A DNA stretch of 64,000 bases. Source: Flavobacteriaceae bacterium UBA3356. Lineage in GTDB: Bacteria; Bacteroidota; Bacteroidia; Flavobacteriales; Flavobacteriaceae. The notes under the pieces are model-generated. The model ran no database searches. It saw nothing but the letters and a program-made list of their open reading frames with translations, and was not told the DNA's origin. Positions 34,846-43,742 of the stretch are shown piece after piece. A program made the translations under genes and the position numbers. Position 1 is the stretch's first letter; each line of letters starts with the position of its first letter. The stretch spans positions 746,036 through 810,035 of the forward strand of contig DEQW01000001.1 of NCBI GenBank assembly GCA_002360635.1, written 5' to 3'.

Positions 34846-35937
34846 ATGCAAAAGCCATTTATAGTTAAGATTTTATTTGTAGTAGTAGTTTTATTAGGTT
34901 TTACTACAGCCTATGCTCAAGATGTTGAAGAAAACCTTCAAACGCACGAGCTTACCGAGCAAGAAGACAGCGATAAAAAATCTGAGATACAGGAGTATAT
35001 TAATCATCACCTGTTAGACTCATATGATTTTACGTTCTTCTCTGACGAAGAAGCAGGAAAGTATTATGGCTTTCCATTACCTGTAATTATTTTTGATGAT
35101 GGGTTAAAAGTGTTTTCTTCTTCTAAATTCAACCACGGGGAGACTGTGGCTGAGGTTGATGGTAACTACTACAAGCTATATCACAATAATATTTATAAAA
35201 CGGATGCTGCGGGTACTATAAACTATGACGAAGAAGGCCACGCAACAAACGAAAAACCACTAGACTTTTCGATTACCAAAAATGTAGTTACTATGATATT
35301 AGTGTCTATATTAATGTTTTTCTTGTTCCGCGCACTTGCAAAATCGTATAAGAAAAACAATGGTATCCCAAAAGGGGTAGGTCGTTTTCTTGAGCCTCTA
35401 GTTTTATTTGTAAGAGATGAAATAGCAATACCTAATATAGGAGAAAAGAAATATAAAAAGTATATGAGCTTTTTATTGACAATATTCTTCTTTATCTGGT
35501 TTTTAAATTTACTAGGGATGACACCGTTAGGTGTAAATGTTACAGGTAACATTGCAGTAACCTTTGGTTTAGCTTTAATTACATTTTTAATCACAACATT
35601 TACAGCTAATAAAAACTATTGGGCACACATTTTTTGGATGCCTGGAGTACCTAAACTAATGCGAATTGTATTGGCGCCAATCGAATTATTAGGAATGTTT
35701 ATTAAACCATTCTCATTAATGATTCGACTGTATGCAAACATGACTGCAGGTCACGTTGTATTAATGAGCATCATTGCGTTAATGTTTATATTTAAAAACT
35801 GGTTAGGAAGCTCACTTTCTTTCGGGTTAGCATTTGGATTGGCAATACTAGAGTTGTTAGTAGCAGCTTTACAAGCATATATATTTACTATGTTGTCGGC
35901 GCTTTACTTTGGTATGGCAAATGAAGAAGCACATTAA
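34846..35937 (+). CDS. atpB: F0F1 ATP synthase subunit a
   Basis: 363 residues from ATG 34846; a TTG nine bases earlier is unnecessary. A cleavable-type signal peptide (VVVVLLGFTTAYAQ) and a hydrophilic N-terminal extension of about 110 residues come before the membrane domain, as in other Bacteroidota AtpB. The essential proton-channel arginine is in LMIRLYANMTAGH near residue 290. Six or so membrane spans. First gene of the six-gene atp run; c, b, delta, alpha and gamma follow. Confidence 0.95.
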   Translation: MQKPFIVKILFVVVVLLGFTTAYAQDVEENLQTHELTEQEDSDKKSEIQEYINHHLLDSYDFTFFSDEEAGKYYGFPLPVIIFDDGLKVFSSSKFNHGETVAEVDGNYYKLYHNNIYKTDAAGTINYDEEGHATNEKPLDFSITKNVVTMILVSILMFFLFRALAKSYKKNNGIPKGVGRFLEPLVLFVRDEIAIPNIGEKKYKKYMSFLLTIFFFIWFLNLLGMTPLGVNVTGNIAVTFGLALITFLITTFTANKNYWAHIFWMPGVPKLMRIVLAPIELLGMFIKPFSLMIRLYANMTAGHVVLMSIIALMFIFKNWLGSSLSFGLAFGLAILELLVAALQAYIFTMLSALYFGMANEEAH

Positions 35938-35968
35938 TTTGAACGTTTAATTTTTAATTATATATATT

Positions 35969-36160
35969 ATGGAAATCCCAACAATTGTAGGAGCAGGTTT
36001 AATTGTAATCGGAGCTGGTCTTGGTATCGGTAGAATCGGTGGTCAAGCTATGGAAGCGATTGCACGTCAGCCTGAAGCTTCTGGTAAAATTCAAACAGCA
36101 ATGCTTATTGCAGCGGCGCTTATTGAAGGTATCGGATTTGCTGCTTTATTCGCAGCGTAA
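35969..36160 (+). CDS. atpE: F0F1 ATP synthase subunit c
   Basis: 63-residue hairpin of two membrane helices. The first has the glycine-rich GAGLIVIGAGLGIGRIGG, the polar loop is ARQPEAS, and the second carries the ion-binding glutamate in AALIEGIGF (about residue 54). Forms the rotor ring. A perfect 15-bp stem-loop follows eight bases after the stop, before atpF. Confidence 0.96.
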   Translation: MEIPTIVGAGLIVIGAGLGIGRIGGQAMEAIARQPEASGKIQTAMLIAAALIEGIGFAALFAA

Positions 36161-36168
36161 ATTAAATT

Positions 36169-36203
36169 TACAGTAGCTATAACGGTTGGTTATAGCTACT
36201 GTA
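36169..36203 (+). other. perfect 15-bp stem-loop between atpE and atpF
   Basis: Arms TACAGTAGCTATAAC (36169-36183) and GTTATAGCTACTGTA (36189-36203) pair fully around a 5-base loop. No T tract follows, so it is not an ordinary terminator. It could stabilise the atpE 3' end or slow transcription, raising subunit c over the rest. Confidence 0.85.
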
Positions 36204-36241
36204 CTATTAAAAATTAAAATTATTTTTTGAAATTTTAGATA

Positions 36242-36742
36242 ATGGAAAAATTATTAGAACAATTTTCATTCGGACTGTTTTTTTGGCAAATACTTATTTT
36301 TGTTGGTTTAATACTATTGCTTCGAAAGTTTGCGTGGGGACCAATTTTAAAAGCAGTTAATGATCGTGAAGAAGGTATAAAAGACGCGTTGGATTCTGCT
36401 GAAAAAGCAAAGCTTGAAATGGCAAACTTAAAAGCAGACAATGAAAAGCTGCTTCAGGAAGCCAGAAACGAACGTGATAGTATGATGAAAGAAGCTCGCG
36501 ATATCAAGTCAAAAATGATAGCCGATGCTAAGGAAGAAGCACAAGCAGAAGCAAGCAAAATGATTGCGCAAGCTCAAACTGCAATAGAAAGTGAGAAGAA
36601 AGCTGCAATGTCTGAGTTGAAAAGTCATGTGGCCGAGCTTTCAGTACAAATTGCTGAAAAAGTAGTTAAGCAAGAATTATCTACAGATAAAAAACAATTA
36701 GAATTGGTAGACAGTATGTTGGCCAATGCTAAATTGAACTAG
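36242..36742 (+). CDS. atpF: F0F1 ATP synthase subunit b
   Basis: 166 residues. One N-terminal membrane span (about 8-27, FSFGLFFWQILIFVGLILLL), then WGPILKAVNDREEGIKDALD and a long charged coiled coil to the end, the peripheral stalk. Normal length. It is separated from atpE by 81 bases containing the hairpin, and from atpH by 41 bases. Confidence 0.95.
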   Translation: MEKLLEQFSFGLFFWQILIFVGLILLLRKFAWGPILKAVNDREEGIKDALDSAEKAKLEMANLKADNEKLLQEARNERDSMMKEARDIKSKMIADAKEEAQAEASKMIAQAQTAIESEKKAAMSELKSHVAELSVQIAEKVVKQELSTDKKQLELVDSMLANAKLN

Positions 36743-36783
36743 TAGAAAAAATTAAACGAACCCGCTAATCTTAGGGCAAAACT

Positions 36784-37320
36784 ATGAGCAAAAGAGCAGC
36801 TATACGATATGCAAAAGCAGTTTTACAGAAAGCTGAAGAAAACAATACACAAAACGTAATGTTTGGCGATATGCAATCTGTAAAAGCTACCTTAGACGGT
36901 AGTAAGGAGCTTCAAAATATGTTACAAAGCCCAGTTATTAAAGCTGAAGATAAAAAAGAAGCTTTGCTTAAAATTTTTAGTGGCAAATCAGACCTTACTA
37001 AAAATCTAATACAGGTTTTAGTAATAAATCAACGGTTGAATTTATTAGGGGTTGTGGCCGAAAGTTATATCTATCTTTATAATGAAGCACAAGGGGTAAA
37101 AGTAGCAGAAGTAACAACTGCAGTCCCACTTACTTCAGAGTTAAAAGAAACGGTATTAGTTAAAGTTAAAGAATTAACCGGAAGCACTTCGGTTACCATA
37201 AATAATATTATAGATACCACTATAATAGGAGGTTTTATATTACGAGTAGGAGACCTTCAATACAATGCAAGTATTGCAAATAAATTAAATAGAATTAAAA
37301 GAGAGTTTACATTAAATTAA
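36784..37320 (+). CDS. atpH: F0F1 ATP synthase subunit delta
   Basis: 178 residues starting SKRAAIRYAKAVLQKAEE, the usual N-terminal helix of the delta/OSCP family. The C-terminal part has AEVTTAVPLTSELKETVLVKVKELTG and GGFILRVGDLQYNASIANKLNRIKREF, both family hallmarks. It links the b stalk to the top of F1. Intact. Confidence 0.95.
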   Translation: MSKRAAIRYAKAVLQKAEENNTQNVMFGDMQSVKATLDGSKELQNMLQSPVIKAEDKKEALLKIFSGKSDLTKNLIQVLVINQRLNLLGVVAESYIYLYNEAQGVKVAEVTTAVPLTSELKETVLVKVKELTGSTSVTINNIIDTTIIGGFILRVGDLQYNASIANKLNRIKREFTLN

Positions 37321-37356
37321 GGATTGAAATAAAACTCAATCTAAAATCTAAATAAG

Positions 37357-38937
37357 ATGGCAGAAGTAAAACCAGCTGAAGTTTCAGCAATTTTAAAGGA
37401 ACAACTTTCAGGTTTTGAAGCATCAGCTTCACTTGACGAAGTAGGAACTGTTTTAACCGTAGGTGATGGTATTGCACGTGTATATGGGCTTGCCAATGCA
37501 GAATACGGTGAATTGGTAGAGTTTGAAGACGGTCTGGAAGGAATCGTTTTGAACCTTGAAGAAGATAACGTTGGTGTTGTATTATTAGGACCTTCAAAAG
37601 AAATTAGCGAAGGATCTACTGTAAAACGTACACAGCGTATTGCATCTATTAACGTTGGTGAAGGGATTGTTGGCCGTGTGGTTAACACACTTGGACAGCC
37701 AATTGATGGAAAAGGACCTATTGAAGGTGAAACTTACGAAATGCCACTAGAGCGTAAAGCACCTGGGGTTATTTATCGTGAGCCGGTAACTGAGCCATTA
37801 CAAACTGGTATTAAATCAATTGATGCGATGATCCCGGTAGGTCGTGGACAGCGTGAATTGGTAATTGGTGACCGTCAAACTGGTAAGTCTACGGTTACTA
37901 TCGATACCATCTTAAACCAAAAAGAATTTTACGACGCTGGTGAGCCAGTATATTGTATTTATGTTGCGGTTGGACAAAAAGCTTCTACCGTTGCAAACAT
38001 AGCACAAGTATTGGAAGATGCTGGTGCGATGGCATATACAACTATTGTTGCGGCAAACGCATCAGATCCTGCACCTATGCAGGTATATGCTCCTTTCGCT
38101 GGTGCGGCAATTGGCGAGTACTTCCGTGATACGGGACGTCCTGCTTTGATCATCTATGATGATTTATCAAAGCAAGCAGTTGCATACCGTGAGGTATCGT
38201 TATTACTTCGTCGCCCACCGGGACGTGAAGCATACCCTGGGGATGTATTCTTCTTACACTCAAGATTATTAGAGCGCTCAGCAAAAGTGATCAATGATGA
38301 TAAAATTGCTAGTGAAATGAACGACCTTCCTGAGGTGTTAAAGCCAATGGTAAAAGGTGGTGGGTCATTAACAGCATTACCAATTATTGAAACACAAGCG
38401 GGTGACGTTTCTGCATATATCCCAACCAACGTAATTTCGATTACCGATGGACAGATTTTCTTGGATGGTGATTTATTTAACTCAGGTGTTCGTCCTGCAA
38501 TTAACGTGGGTATTTCTGTATCTCGTGTAGGTGGTAACGCTCAAATTAAATCAATGAAGAAAGTATCAGGTACTTTAAAGCTGGATCAAGCTGCTTTCCG
38601 TGAATTGGAAGCCTTTGCTAAATTCGGTTCAGATCTGGATACTGCTACTAAGAATGTAATTGAAAAAGGAAAACGTAACGTTGAGATCTTAAAGCAACCG
38701 GAAAACACACCATTTACAGTTGAAGACCAGATTGCGATTATTTACGCAGGATCTAAAAACCTGTTACGTGACGTTCCTGTTGAGAAAGTAAAAGAATTTG
38801 AAAGAGACTATCTTGAGTTGCTTAATGCAAAGCATAGAGATGTGTTAGATACGTTAAAGTCAGGTAAGTTAACTGATGAAGTGACCGATACCTTAACGGC
38901 TGTAGCAAAAGATCTTTCAGCAAAGTATAAAAAGTAG
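37357..38937 (+). CDS. atpA: F0F1 ATP synthase subunit alpha
   Basis: 526 residues. The P-loop GDRQTGKST is near residue 171, RPALIIYDDLSKQAVAYRE near 264, and the alpha-specific SxxxRPPGREAYPGDVF near 285. The C-terminal VGGNAQIKSMKKVSGTLK segment also fits. It holds the non-catalytic nucleotide sites of F1. Followed by atpG after a gap with a 14-bp perfect hairpin. Confidence 0.98.
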   Translation: MAEVKPAEVSAILKEQLSGFEASASLDEVGTVLTVGDGIARVYGLANAEYGELVEFEDGLEGIVLNLEEDNVGVVLLGPSKEISEGSTVKRTQRIASINVGEGIVGRVVNTLGQPIDGKGPIEGETYEMPLERKAPGVIYREPVTEPLQTGIKSIDAMIPVGRGQRELVIGDRQTGKSTVTIDTILNQKEFYDAGEPVYCIYVAVGQKASTVANIAQVLEDAGAMAYTTIVAANASDPAPMQVYAPFAGAAIGEYFRDTGRPALIIYDDLSKQAVAYREVSLLLRRPPGREAYPGDVFFLHSRLLERSAKVINDDKIASEMNDLPEVLKPMVKGGGSLTALPIIETQAGDVSAYIPTNVISITDGQIFLDGDLFNSGVRPAINVGISVSRVGGNAQIKSMKKVSGTLKLDQAAFRELEAFAKFGSDLDTATKNVIEKGKRNVEILKQPENTPFTVEDQIAIIYAGSKNLLRDVPVEKVKEFERDYLELLNAKHRDVLDTLKSGKLTDEVTDTLTAVAKDLSAKYKK

Positions 38938-38947
38938 TTAGATTTTA

Positions 38948-38986
38948 GTATTGAGTATTGAGAAATCTGATTTCAATACTCAATAC
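38948..38986 (+). other. perfect 14-bp stem-loop between atpA and atpG
   Basis: Arms GTATTGAGTATTGA (38948-38961) and TCAATACTCAATAC (38973-38986) are exact complements around an 11-base loop. The left arm contains a direct repeat (TATTGAG twice). No T tract follows. Second intercistronic hairpin of the operon. Confidence 0.8.
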
Positions 38987-39005
38987 GCAATAATTCTATA
39001 AAAGA

Positions 39006-39878
39006 ATGGCAAATCTTAAGGAAATACGAAGTAGAATCACCTCTGTTGGGTCAACCATGCAGATTACCAGTGCCATGAAAATGGTATCGGCTGCAAAGTT
39101 GAAAAAAGCACAGGATGCCATCACTGCGATGCGCCCGTATGCTGATAAACTAACGGAGTTGCTTCAAAATTTGAGTGCAACATTGGATGCCGATAGTGGA
39201 AGTAAGTTTTCAGATCAGCGCGAAGTAAACAAAGTGTTAGTGGTAGCAATTACTTCTAACCGTGGTTTGGCAGGTGCATTTAACAGTAATATTATCAAAG
39301 GTTCAAAACGTATTGCTTCAGATAACTATGCTGGAAAGCAAGTAGATTACGTAACAATTGGTAAAAAAGGAAACGATATTTTAAAAAAGACGGAAACTGT
39401 TATCTTAAATAACAATGAAATTTTTGATGATCTTTCGTTTGAAAATGTTTCTGAAATCGCCGAAATGTTAATGCAAAAATTTGCTGATGGGGATTACGAT
39501 AAAATCGTGTTGGTTTACAACAAGTTCAAAAATGCAGCTACGCAGATTGTAATGAATGAGCAATTCTTGCCTATTTTACCACCTGAAGTAGATGAAGCGG
39601 AAGCACAAAAAGCAACGCCAAACTATATTTTTGAGCCAAACAAAGAAGACATTGTAGAAGAATTGATTCCGAAGAGCTTAAAAACACAATTGTTTAAAGC
39701 AATTAGAGATAGTGTTGCCAGTGAGCACGGTGCCCGAATGACAGCGATGCACAAAGCAACAGATAACGCTAAAGATCTTCGTGATGATCTTACATTACAA
39801 TACAACAAAGCGCGACAAGCTTCCATTACCAACGAAATTTTGGAAATTGTTGGTGGTGCCGAGGCCTTAGCGGGATAA
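39006..39878 (+). CDS. atpG: F0F1 ATP synthase subunit gamma
   Basis: 290 residues. N-terminal helix NLKEIRSRITSVGSTMQITSAMKMVSAAKLKKAQ and C-terminal helix ending in YNKARQASITNEILEIVGGAEAL form the rotating central shaft. ITSNRGLAGAFN near residue 80 is also typical. It is the last gene of this operon: a strong terminator follows. The beta and epsilon genes are not here, which is the usual split in Bacteroidota. Confidence 0.97.
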   Translation: MANLKEIRSRITSVGSTMQITSAMKMVSAAKLKKAQDAITAMRPYADKLTELLQNLSATLDADSGSKFSDQREVNKVLVVAITSNRGLAGAFNSNIIKGSKRIASDNYAGKQVDYVTIGKKGNDILKKTETVILNNNEIFDDLSFENVSEIAEMLMQKFADGDYDKIVLVYNKFKNAATQIVMNEQFLPILPPEVDEAEAQKATPNYIFEPNKEDIVEELIPKSLKTQLFKAIRDSVASEHGARMTAMHKATDNAKDLRDDLTLQYNKARQASITNEILEIVGGAEALAG

Positions 39879-39905
39879 AATATAATACCTACTTAGTGCA
39901 GAAAA

Positions 39906-39935
39906 GTCTTCCGTTTCTTTCGGAAGGCTTTTTTT
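39906..39935 (+). terminator. rho-independent terminator of the atp operon
   Basis: Stem GTCTTCCG (39906-39913) with CGGAAGGC (39921-39928), one G-T pair, 7-base loop, followed by seven T. It starts 27 bases after the atpG stop. Confidence 0.88.
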
Positions 39936-39971
39936 GTTTCACTTATTTCTTAGTAATGGAATACTATTTGA

Positions 39972-39979
39972 TAGTTTTG
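39972..39979 (+). promoter_or_regulatory. TAnnTTTG promoter box for the beta-barrel protein
   Basis: TAGTTTTG, 23 bases before the ATG at 40003. No clear -33 element. Confidence 0.4.
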
Positions 39980-40002
39980 AGAAAACAGCTAAACCAAATT
40001 AT

Positions 40003-40542
40003 ATGAAATCTCAAAAATTACTTTTTAGTATTCTATTTTTAATAGCTTTCAATTCAGCGTATTCTCAATATAAAAAAGGGGATATTTCGCTGTCCATACA
40101 AGGAGCCCCTTTTACCACAGGATACGGAATTGACGATTTTGGCTTTATAGGTTTAGCAACTTCTGAATTTTTTATCATTCCAAAACTATCTGCTGGGGTT
40201 AGCTTTTTCACATCAAACAATACTGCTTTTAAAAACAATAGCGGAACTACTATCCATTCCTACGGTGTAATTCCATCATTACAATATTATGTGTTCAATA
40301 AAAATAAATTCAATGTGTTTGGACAAATTGGTTATGGGTATGGTTTTGAAGACTTAACCCGTGGTTATATTGAGAATAGTGCTTTGACAGTCTTTAACAT
40401 AGGTGTGGGAGGCAATTATAATTTTTCTGAAAATTGGATGATAAAACTCACTATTCCTTATTTTAAAGCACAAAATGTAACAATTGATGCTCCAGCGGCA
40501 GATGGTGTAACAGCATTTATCGGCGTGGGATATAAACTATAA
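40003..40542 (+). CDS. small outer-membrane beta-barrel protein
   Basis: 179 residues from ATG 40003; an upstream in-frame ATG at 39934 lies inside the terminator T tract region and would spoil the signal peptide. The signal peptide (KLLFSILFLIAFNSAYSQ) is followed by alternating hydrophobic/polar strands with aromatic girdles, and the protein ends in a barrel-type strand (TAFIGVGYKL). About eight strands are likely, as in OmpA/OmpW-like porin-family proteins. Function unknown. It is followed by a hairpin and a lipoprotein gene 42 bases on. Confidence 0.7.
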   Translation: MKSQKLLFSILFLIAFNSAYSQYKKGDISLSIQGAPFTTGYGIDDFGFIGLATSEFFIIPKLSAGVSFFTSNNTAFKNNSGTTIHSYGVIPSLQYYVFNKNKFNVFGQIGYGYGFEDLTRGYIENSALTVFNIGVGGNYNFSENWMIKLTIPYFKAQNVTIDAPAADGVTAFIGVGYKL

Positions 40543-40543
40543 C

Positions 40544-40569
40544 GTGAAGATAAATTTTTATATCTTCAC
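40544..40569 (+). other. 9-bp perfect hairpin after the beta-barrel gene
   Basis: GTGAAGATA (40544-40552) pairs with TATCTTCAC (40561-40569). No T run follows, so this is a weak terminator or an RNA-stability structure. Confidence 0.5.
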
Positions 40570-40584
40570 ATTAAAAATAAGTAG

Positions 40585-41100
40585 ATGCATTCATTTAAAA
40601 ATATAATCGCTGTTTGTACAGCTTCAATTTTACTGTTTAGCTTTTCTAACTGTGGCAGCAGCCAGACAAGTTCTTACAAACTCACACAAAACCCTCCCTT
40701 TAGTATTGACGATGTGTTTTACCAAGATTGGGTAGCGGGCATTAAAGAAGGAGGATCGGGCACTAACGTACATATCACATTTAAAGGTTTTACTGAAGAT
40801 GTACGGGTTGATAGTATTTATTTCAGAAATAAAATTGAAAAAGCTAAAAATTCACCTCAAGCTAAAAAGCAATATATTGGATATTTTAAAAAAGGTACAA
40901 ATCGTGATATTATAATGGATAGCGACCCGAAAAAAGAAGCTCAAAACACCCCGCCAAAATCGTTTCCGTTTGAGTTGGCAGATAACGAAGCGGTTGTGAG
41001 CTATGTGCAAAATGGCACGACCAACTATTACAAAATCACTAATATCCGTAGAAAAGAGATGCTTGCTTTTCCACAAAATAAAGCTCCATCAGATAATTAA
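40585..41100 (+). CDS. putative lipoprotein of unknown function
   Basis: 171 residues. The signal peptide ends at a lipobox-like FSNC (Cys23), followed by GSSQTSSYK. The mature part is mostly beta and polar, with KGFTEDVRVDSIYFRNK and KSFPFELADNEAVVSYVQNGTTNYYKITNIRR. I do not recognise the family. It follows the beta-barrel gene closely and may share its transcript. Confidence 0.65.
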   Translation: MHSFKNIIAVCTASILLFSFSNCGSSQTSSYKLTQNPPFSIDDVFYQDWVAGIKEGGSGTNVHITFKGFTEDVRVDSIYFRNKIEKAKNSPQAKKQYIGYFKKGTNRDIIMDSDPKKEAQNTPPKSFPFELADNEAVVSYVQNGTTNYYKITNIRRKEMLAFPQNKAPSDN

Positions 41101-41119
41101 GGAATCACATCACGTTTAA

Positions 41120-41149
41120 TTGATAACGGTAATAATTTCAATACTTTTA
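41120..41149 (+). promoter_or_regulatory. promoter (TTG-19-TACTTTTA) for the flippase gene
   Basis: A -33-like TTG at 41120-41122 and a -7-like TACTTTTA at 41142-41149 (last base differs from consensus) with 19 bases between them. The TTG start codon is 20 bases on. Confidence 0.55.
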
Positions 41150-41168
41150 CGCTTCAAAATAGAATAGG

Positions 41169-42629
41169 TTGAGCGTTTTTAAAAAACTATTTAAGCAAAC
41201 TTTTGTGTATGGCCTTGCTACTGTCCTCCCAAGGGCCTTGGCGGTCATTTTGGTGCCGTTGTATGTTTCTGTATTAGGAAAAGAACAATACGGCATCTAC
41301 GCTTCTTTAATGGCTTTTTTAATCTTAGGAAACGTTTTGCTTTCCTATGGAATGGAAACTGCTTTCTTTCGGTTTGTTAATAAACACGCAGAACAGAAAA
41401 ACCAAGTTCAGTCTACGGCATTGACTTCGCTTACCATTTCAACGCTTTTATTTTTATCGATTACTTTGTTTTTTGATGATTCGTTGGCAACATTTCTTCA
41501 GTTTAAAGCAGAATATGTTACGTACGGCTTGCTTATTTTGGCGTTAGATGCTTTGGCTGTTCTGCCTTTTGTATGGTACCGAGCCAATGAAAAACCGATG
41601 AAGTATGCGGTCATCAAAATCTTTAATGTCTGTGTTAATTTAGGCTTTAACCTCTTTTTCTTTTTAATACTTCCTGGTTGGGCAGAAAGTGCTCCAGATT
41701 CGTTTTGGAGTACAATTTATTCCGAAGAAAATAAAGTGGCCTACGTGTTTATAGCCAATTTAATTGCGAGTGCCATTACGTTGGTTGTATTGCTCCCATT
41801 GTACATTAAAATTGGTTTTGGTTTCAGTAAAACCATCTGGAAAGGGATGTTTAAATACGCTTTCCCGGTATTAATTGCTGGTATTGCATTTTCAATAAAC
41901 GAAGCTTTCGATAAAATTTTACTGAAATATCTATTACCAGAAAACATCGCCGAAGCCGAAGTGGGTGTGTATGCCGCTTGCTATAAATTGGGTGTTTTTA
42001 TGACGCTTTTCGCTACCGCGTTCCGGTTGGGGATTGAACCTTTTTTCTTTAACCATGCAGAAAGTAAAAACGCAAAACAGACGTATGCAACGATTACCAA
42101 GTATTTTACCATCTTCGGGAGTATTATCTTACTATTTGTAATTGTGTATATCGATATTTTTAAACGTATTTTAATCCCTAACTCCGAATATTGGGAAGCA
42201 CTTTCCATCGTGCCACTTATTTTATTGGCGAATTTATGTTTGGGCATTTATCATAACCTTTCCGTATGGTACAAAGTGACCGATCGCACTAAATTTGGCG
42301 CTTATATTTCGGTTTTTGGGGCAATAGTTACCTTAGGTTTAAACTTTGCGTTAATTCCAGTAATCAGTTATCAAGGTTCGGCCATAGCTACATTGGCAGC
42401 GTACGGGAGTATGATGCTGCTCTCATACTTTTTTGGACAACGAAACTACGCTGTACCGTACGATGTAAAAAGAATAGGCGGGTATTTACTGCTCGCAACC
42501 GGATTTTCAGTCCTTTCGTTTTATGTATTTGAAGGAAATTTAATTATAGGTACTGTCTTATTATTGGTATTTTTGTTATTAGTTTTCTTTTCAGAAAAGA
42601 AAGAATTTAAAAGTATTCTGAAACGTTAA
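41169..42629 (+). CDS. polysaccharide biosynthesis/flippase protein (MOP superfamily)
   Basis: 486 residues, 12-14 membrane spans. The N-terminal FKQTFVYGLATVLPRALAVILVPLYVSVLGKEQYGIYAS is the classic opening of the Wzx/MurJ-type MATE-like family. It probably flips a lipid-linked sugar across the inner membrane. Translation from TTG at 41169 gives this canonical start. It is far from the main polysaccharide locus and better conserved looking than the flippase at 2527, so it may serve a core function such as LPS or glycoprotein glycan. It is followed by hemB at 48 bases. Confidence 0.88.
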   Translation: MSVFKKLFKQTFVYGLATVLPRALAVILVPLYVSVLGKEQYGIYASLMAFLILGNVLLSYGMETAFFRFVNKHAEQKNQVQSTALTSLTISTLLFLSITLFFDDSLATFLQFKAEYVTYGLLILALDALAVLPFVWYRANEKPMKYAVIKIFNVCVNLGFNLFFFLILPGWAESAPDSFWSTIYSEENKVAYVFIANLIASAITLVVLLPLYIKIGFGFSKTIWKGMFKYAFPVLIAGIAFSINEAFDKILLKYLLPENIAEAEVGVYAACYKLGVFMTLFATAFRLGIEPFFFNHAESKNAKQTYATITKYFTIFGSIILLFVIVYIDIFKRILIPNSEYWEALSIVPLILLANLCLGIYHNLSVWYKVTDRTKFGAYISVFGAIVTLGLNFALIPVISYQGSAIATLAAYGSMMLLSYFFGQRNYAVPYDVKRIGGYLLLATGFSVLSFYVFEGNLIIGTVLLLVFLLLVFFSEKKEFKSILKR

Positions 42630-42677
42630 TCTGAAATTTAAAAGAAAGCTCATTTCATAATTCTAAATTCATAAATA

Positions 42678-43667
42678 ATGTATCCATTACGAAGAAACCG
42701 AAGATTACGAACTACTGAAACCATTAGGAGTTTAGTAAGAGAAACCATTATTTCACCAAACGACTTTTTGGTTCCGTTATTTGTGGTTGAAGGAAAAGGA
42801 GTGAAAGAAGAAATTGCTTCGATGCCCAATTATTATCGATACAGTTTAGATTTATTGGCTAAAGAGGTAAAGGAACTTTGGAACTTAGGATTAAAGTCGG
42901 TTTTACTTTTTGTAAAAGTACCTGAAAATTTAAAGGATAATAGTGGAACAGAAGCGTTGAACGCCGAAGGATTAATGCAACGCGCCATTAAAACGGTAAA
43001 AGATGCAGTGCCAGAGATGTTGGTGATGACCGATGTTGCCTTAGATCCCTACTCAATTTTTGGACACGATGGAATCGTTTCTGAAGGAAAAATTCTTAAT
43101 GACGATACCACGGCGGTTTTGGCCGAAATGGCATTATCACACGCTAAAGCCGGAGCCGATTTTGTAGCACCAAGTGATATGATGGATGGCCGTATTTTTG
43201 AAATGCGAACGCTATTAGAAGATGAAGGGTTTCACGATACTGGAATAATGAGCTATAGTGCTAAATATGCATCAGCTTTTTATGGTCCTTTCCGTGATGC
43301 ACTGGATTCTGCACCAGTAGATAAAAAAGACATTCCGAAAAACAAAAATACCTACCAAATGGATCCTGCCAACCGGGAAGAAGCCATTAAAGAAACTCTA
43401 ATGGATATTCAAGAAGGCGCCGATATTGTGATGGTAAAACCAGGATTGTGTTATTTGGACATTGTCCGCGATATTCGAAATACAGTCGATGTTCCCGTTG
43501 CTGTTTACCAAGTAAGTGGCGAATACGCCATGATAAAAGCCGCAGCCGAAAAAGGATGGTTAGATCATGATGCTGTAGTTTTAGAGCAGACTACCGCTAT
43601 AAAAAGAGCCGGAGCACAGATTATTGCCAGCTATTTTGCTAAAGATGTTGCGAAGCTTCTTTTCTAA
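42678..43667 (+). CDS. hemB: delta-aminolevulinate dehydratase (porphobilinogen synthase)
   Basis: 329 residues. The Schiff-base lysines are Lys196 (SYSAKYAS) and Lys254 (VMVKPGLCYLD). PSDMMDGR and the phenylalanine/arginine segment AFYGPFRDA are present. The metal site reads DVALDPYSIFGHDG, with Asp instead of the Cys-rich zinc site, so the enzyme is of the Mg2+-using type. It joins two aminolevulinate molecules for haem synthesis. A short hairpin (43670-43687) follows the stop. Confidence 0.96.
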   Translation: MYPLRRNRRLRTTETIRSLVRETIISPNDFLVPLFVVEGKGVKEEIASMPNYYRYSLDLLAKEVKELWNLGLKSVLLFVKVPENLKDNSGTEALNAEGLMQRAIKTVKDAVPEMLVMTDVALDPYSIFGHDGIVSEGKILNDDTTAVLAEMALSHAKAGADFVAPSDMMDGRIFEMRTLLEDEGFHDTGIMSYSAKYASAFYGPFRDALDSAPVDKKDIPKNKNTYQMDPANREEAIKETLMDIQEGADIVMVKPGLCYLDIVRDIRNTVDVPVAVYQVSGEYAMIKAAAEKGWLDHDAVVLEQTTAIKRAGAQIIASYFAKDVAKLLF

Positions 43668-43742
43668 AAAACAGGAAAAACCCTGTTCCAAATTAAATTA
43701 TTAATTATTATTTTGATAAATTAAATTAAACTAAATTTTAAT

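Noticed and set aside
43670..43687. Hairpin AACAGG/CCTGTT after hemB as a terminator
   Set aside because: Only six pairs and no T tract in the hemB direction, so not listed as a terminator.
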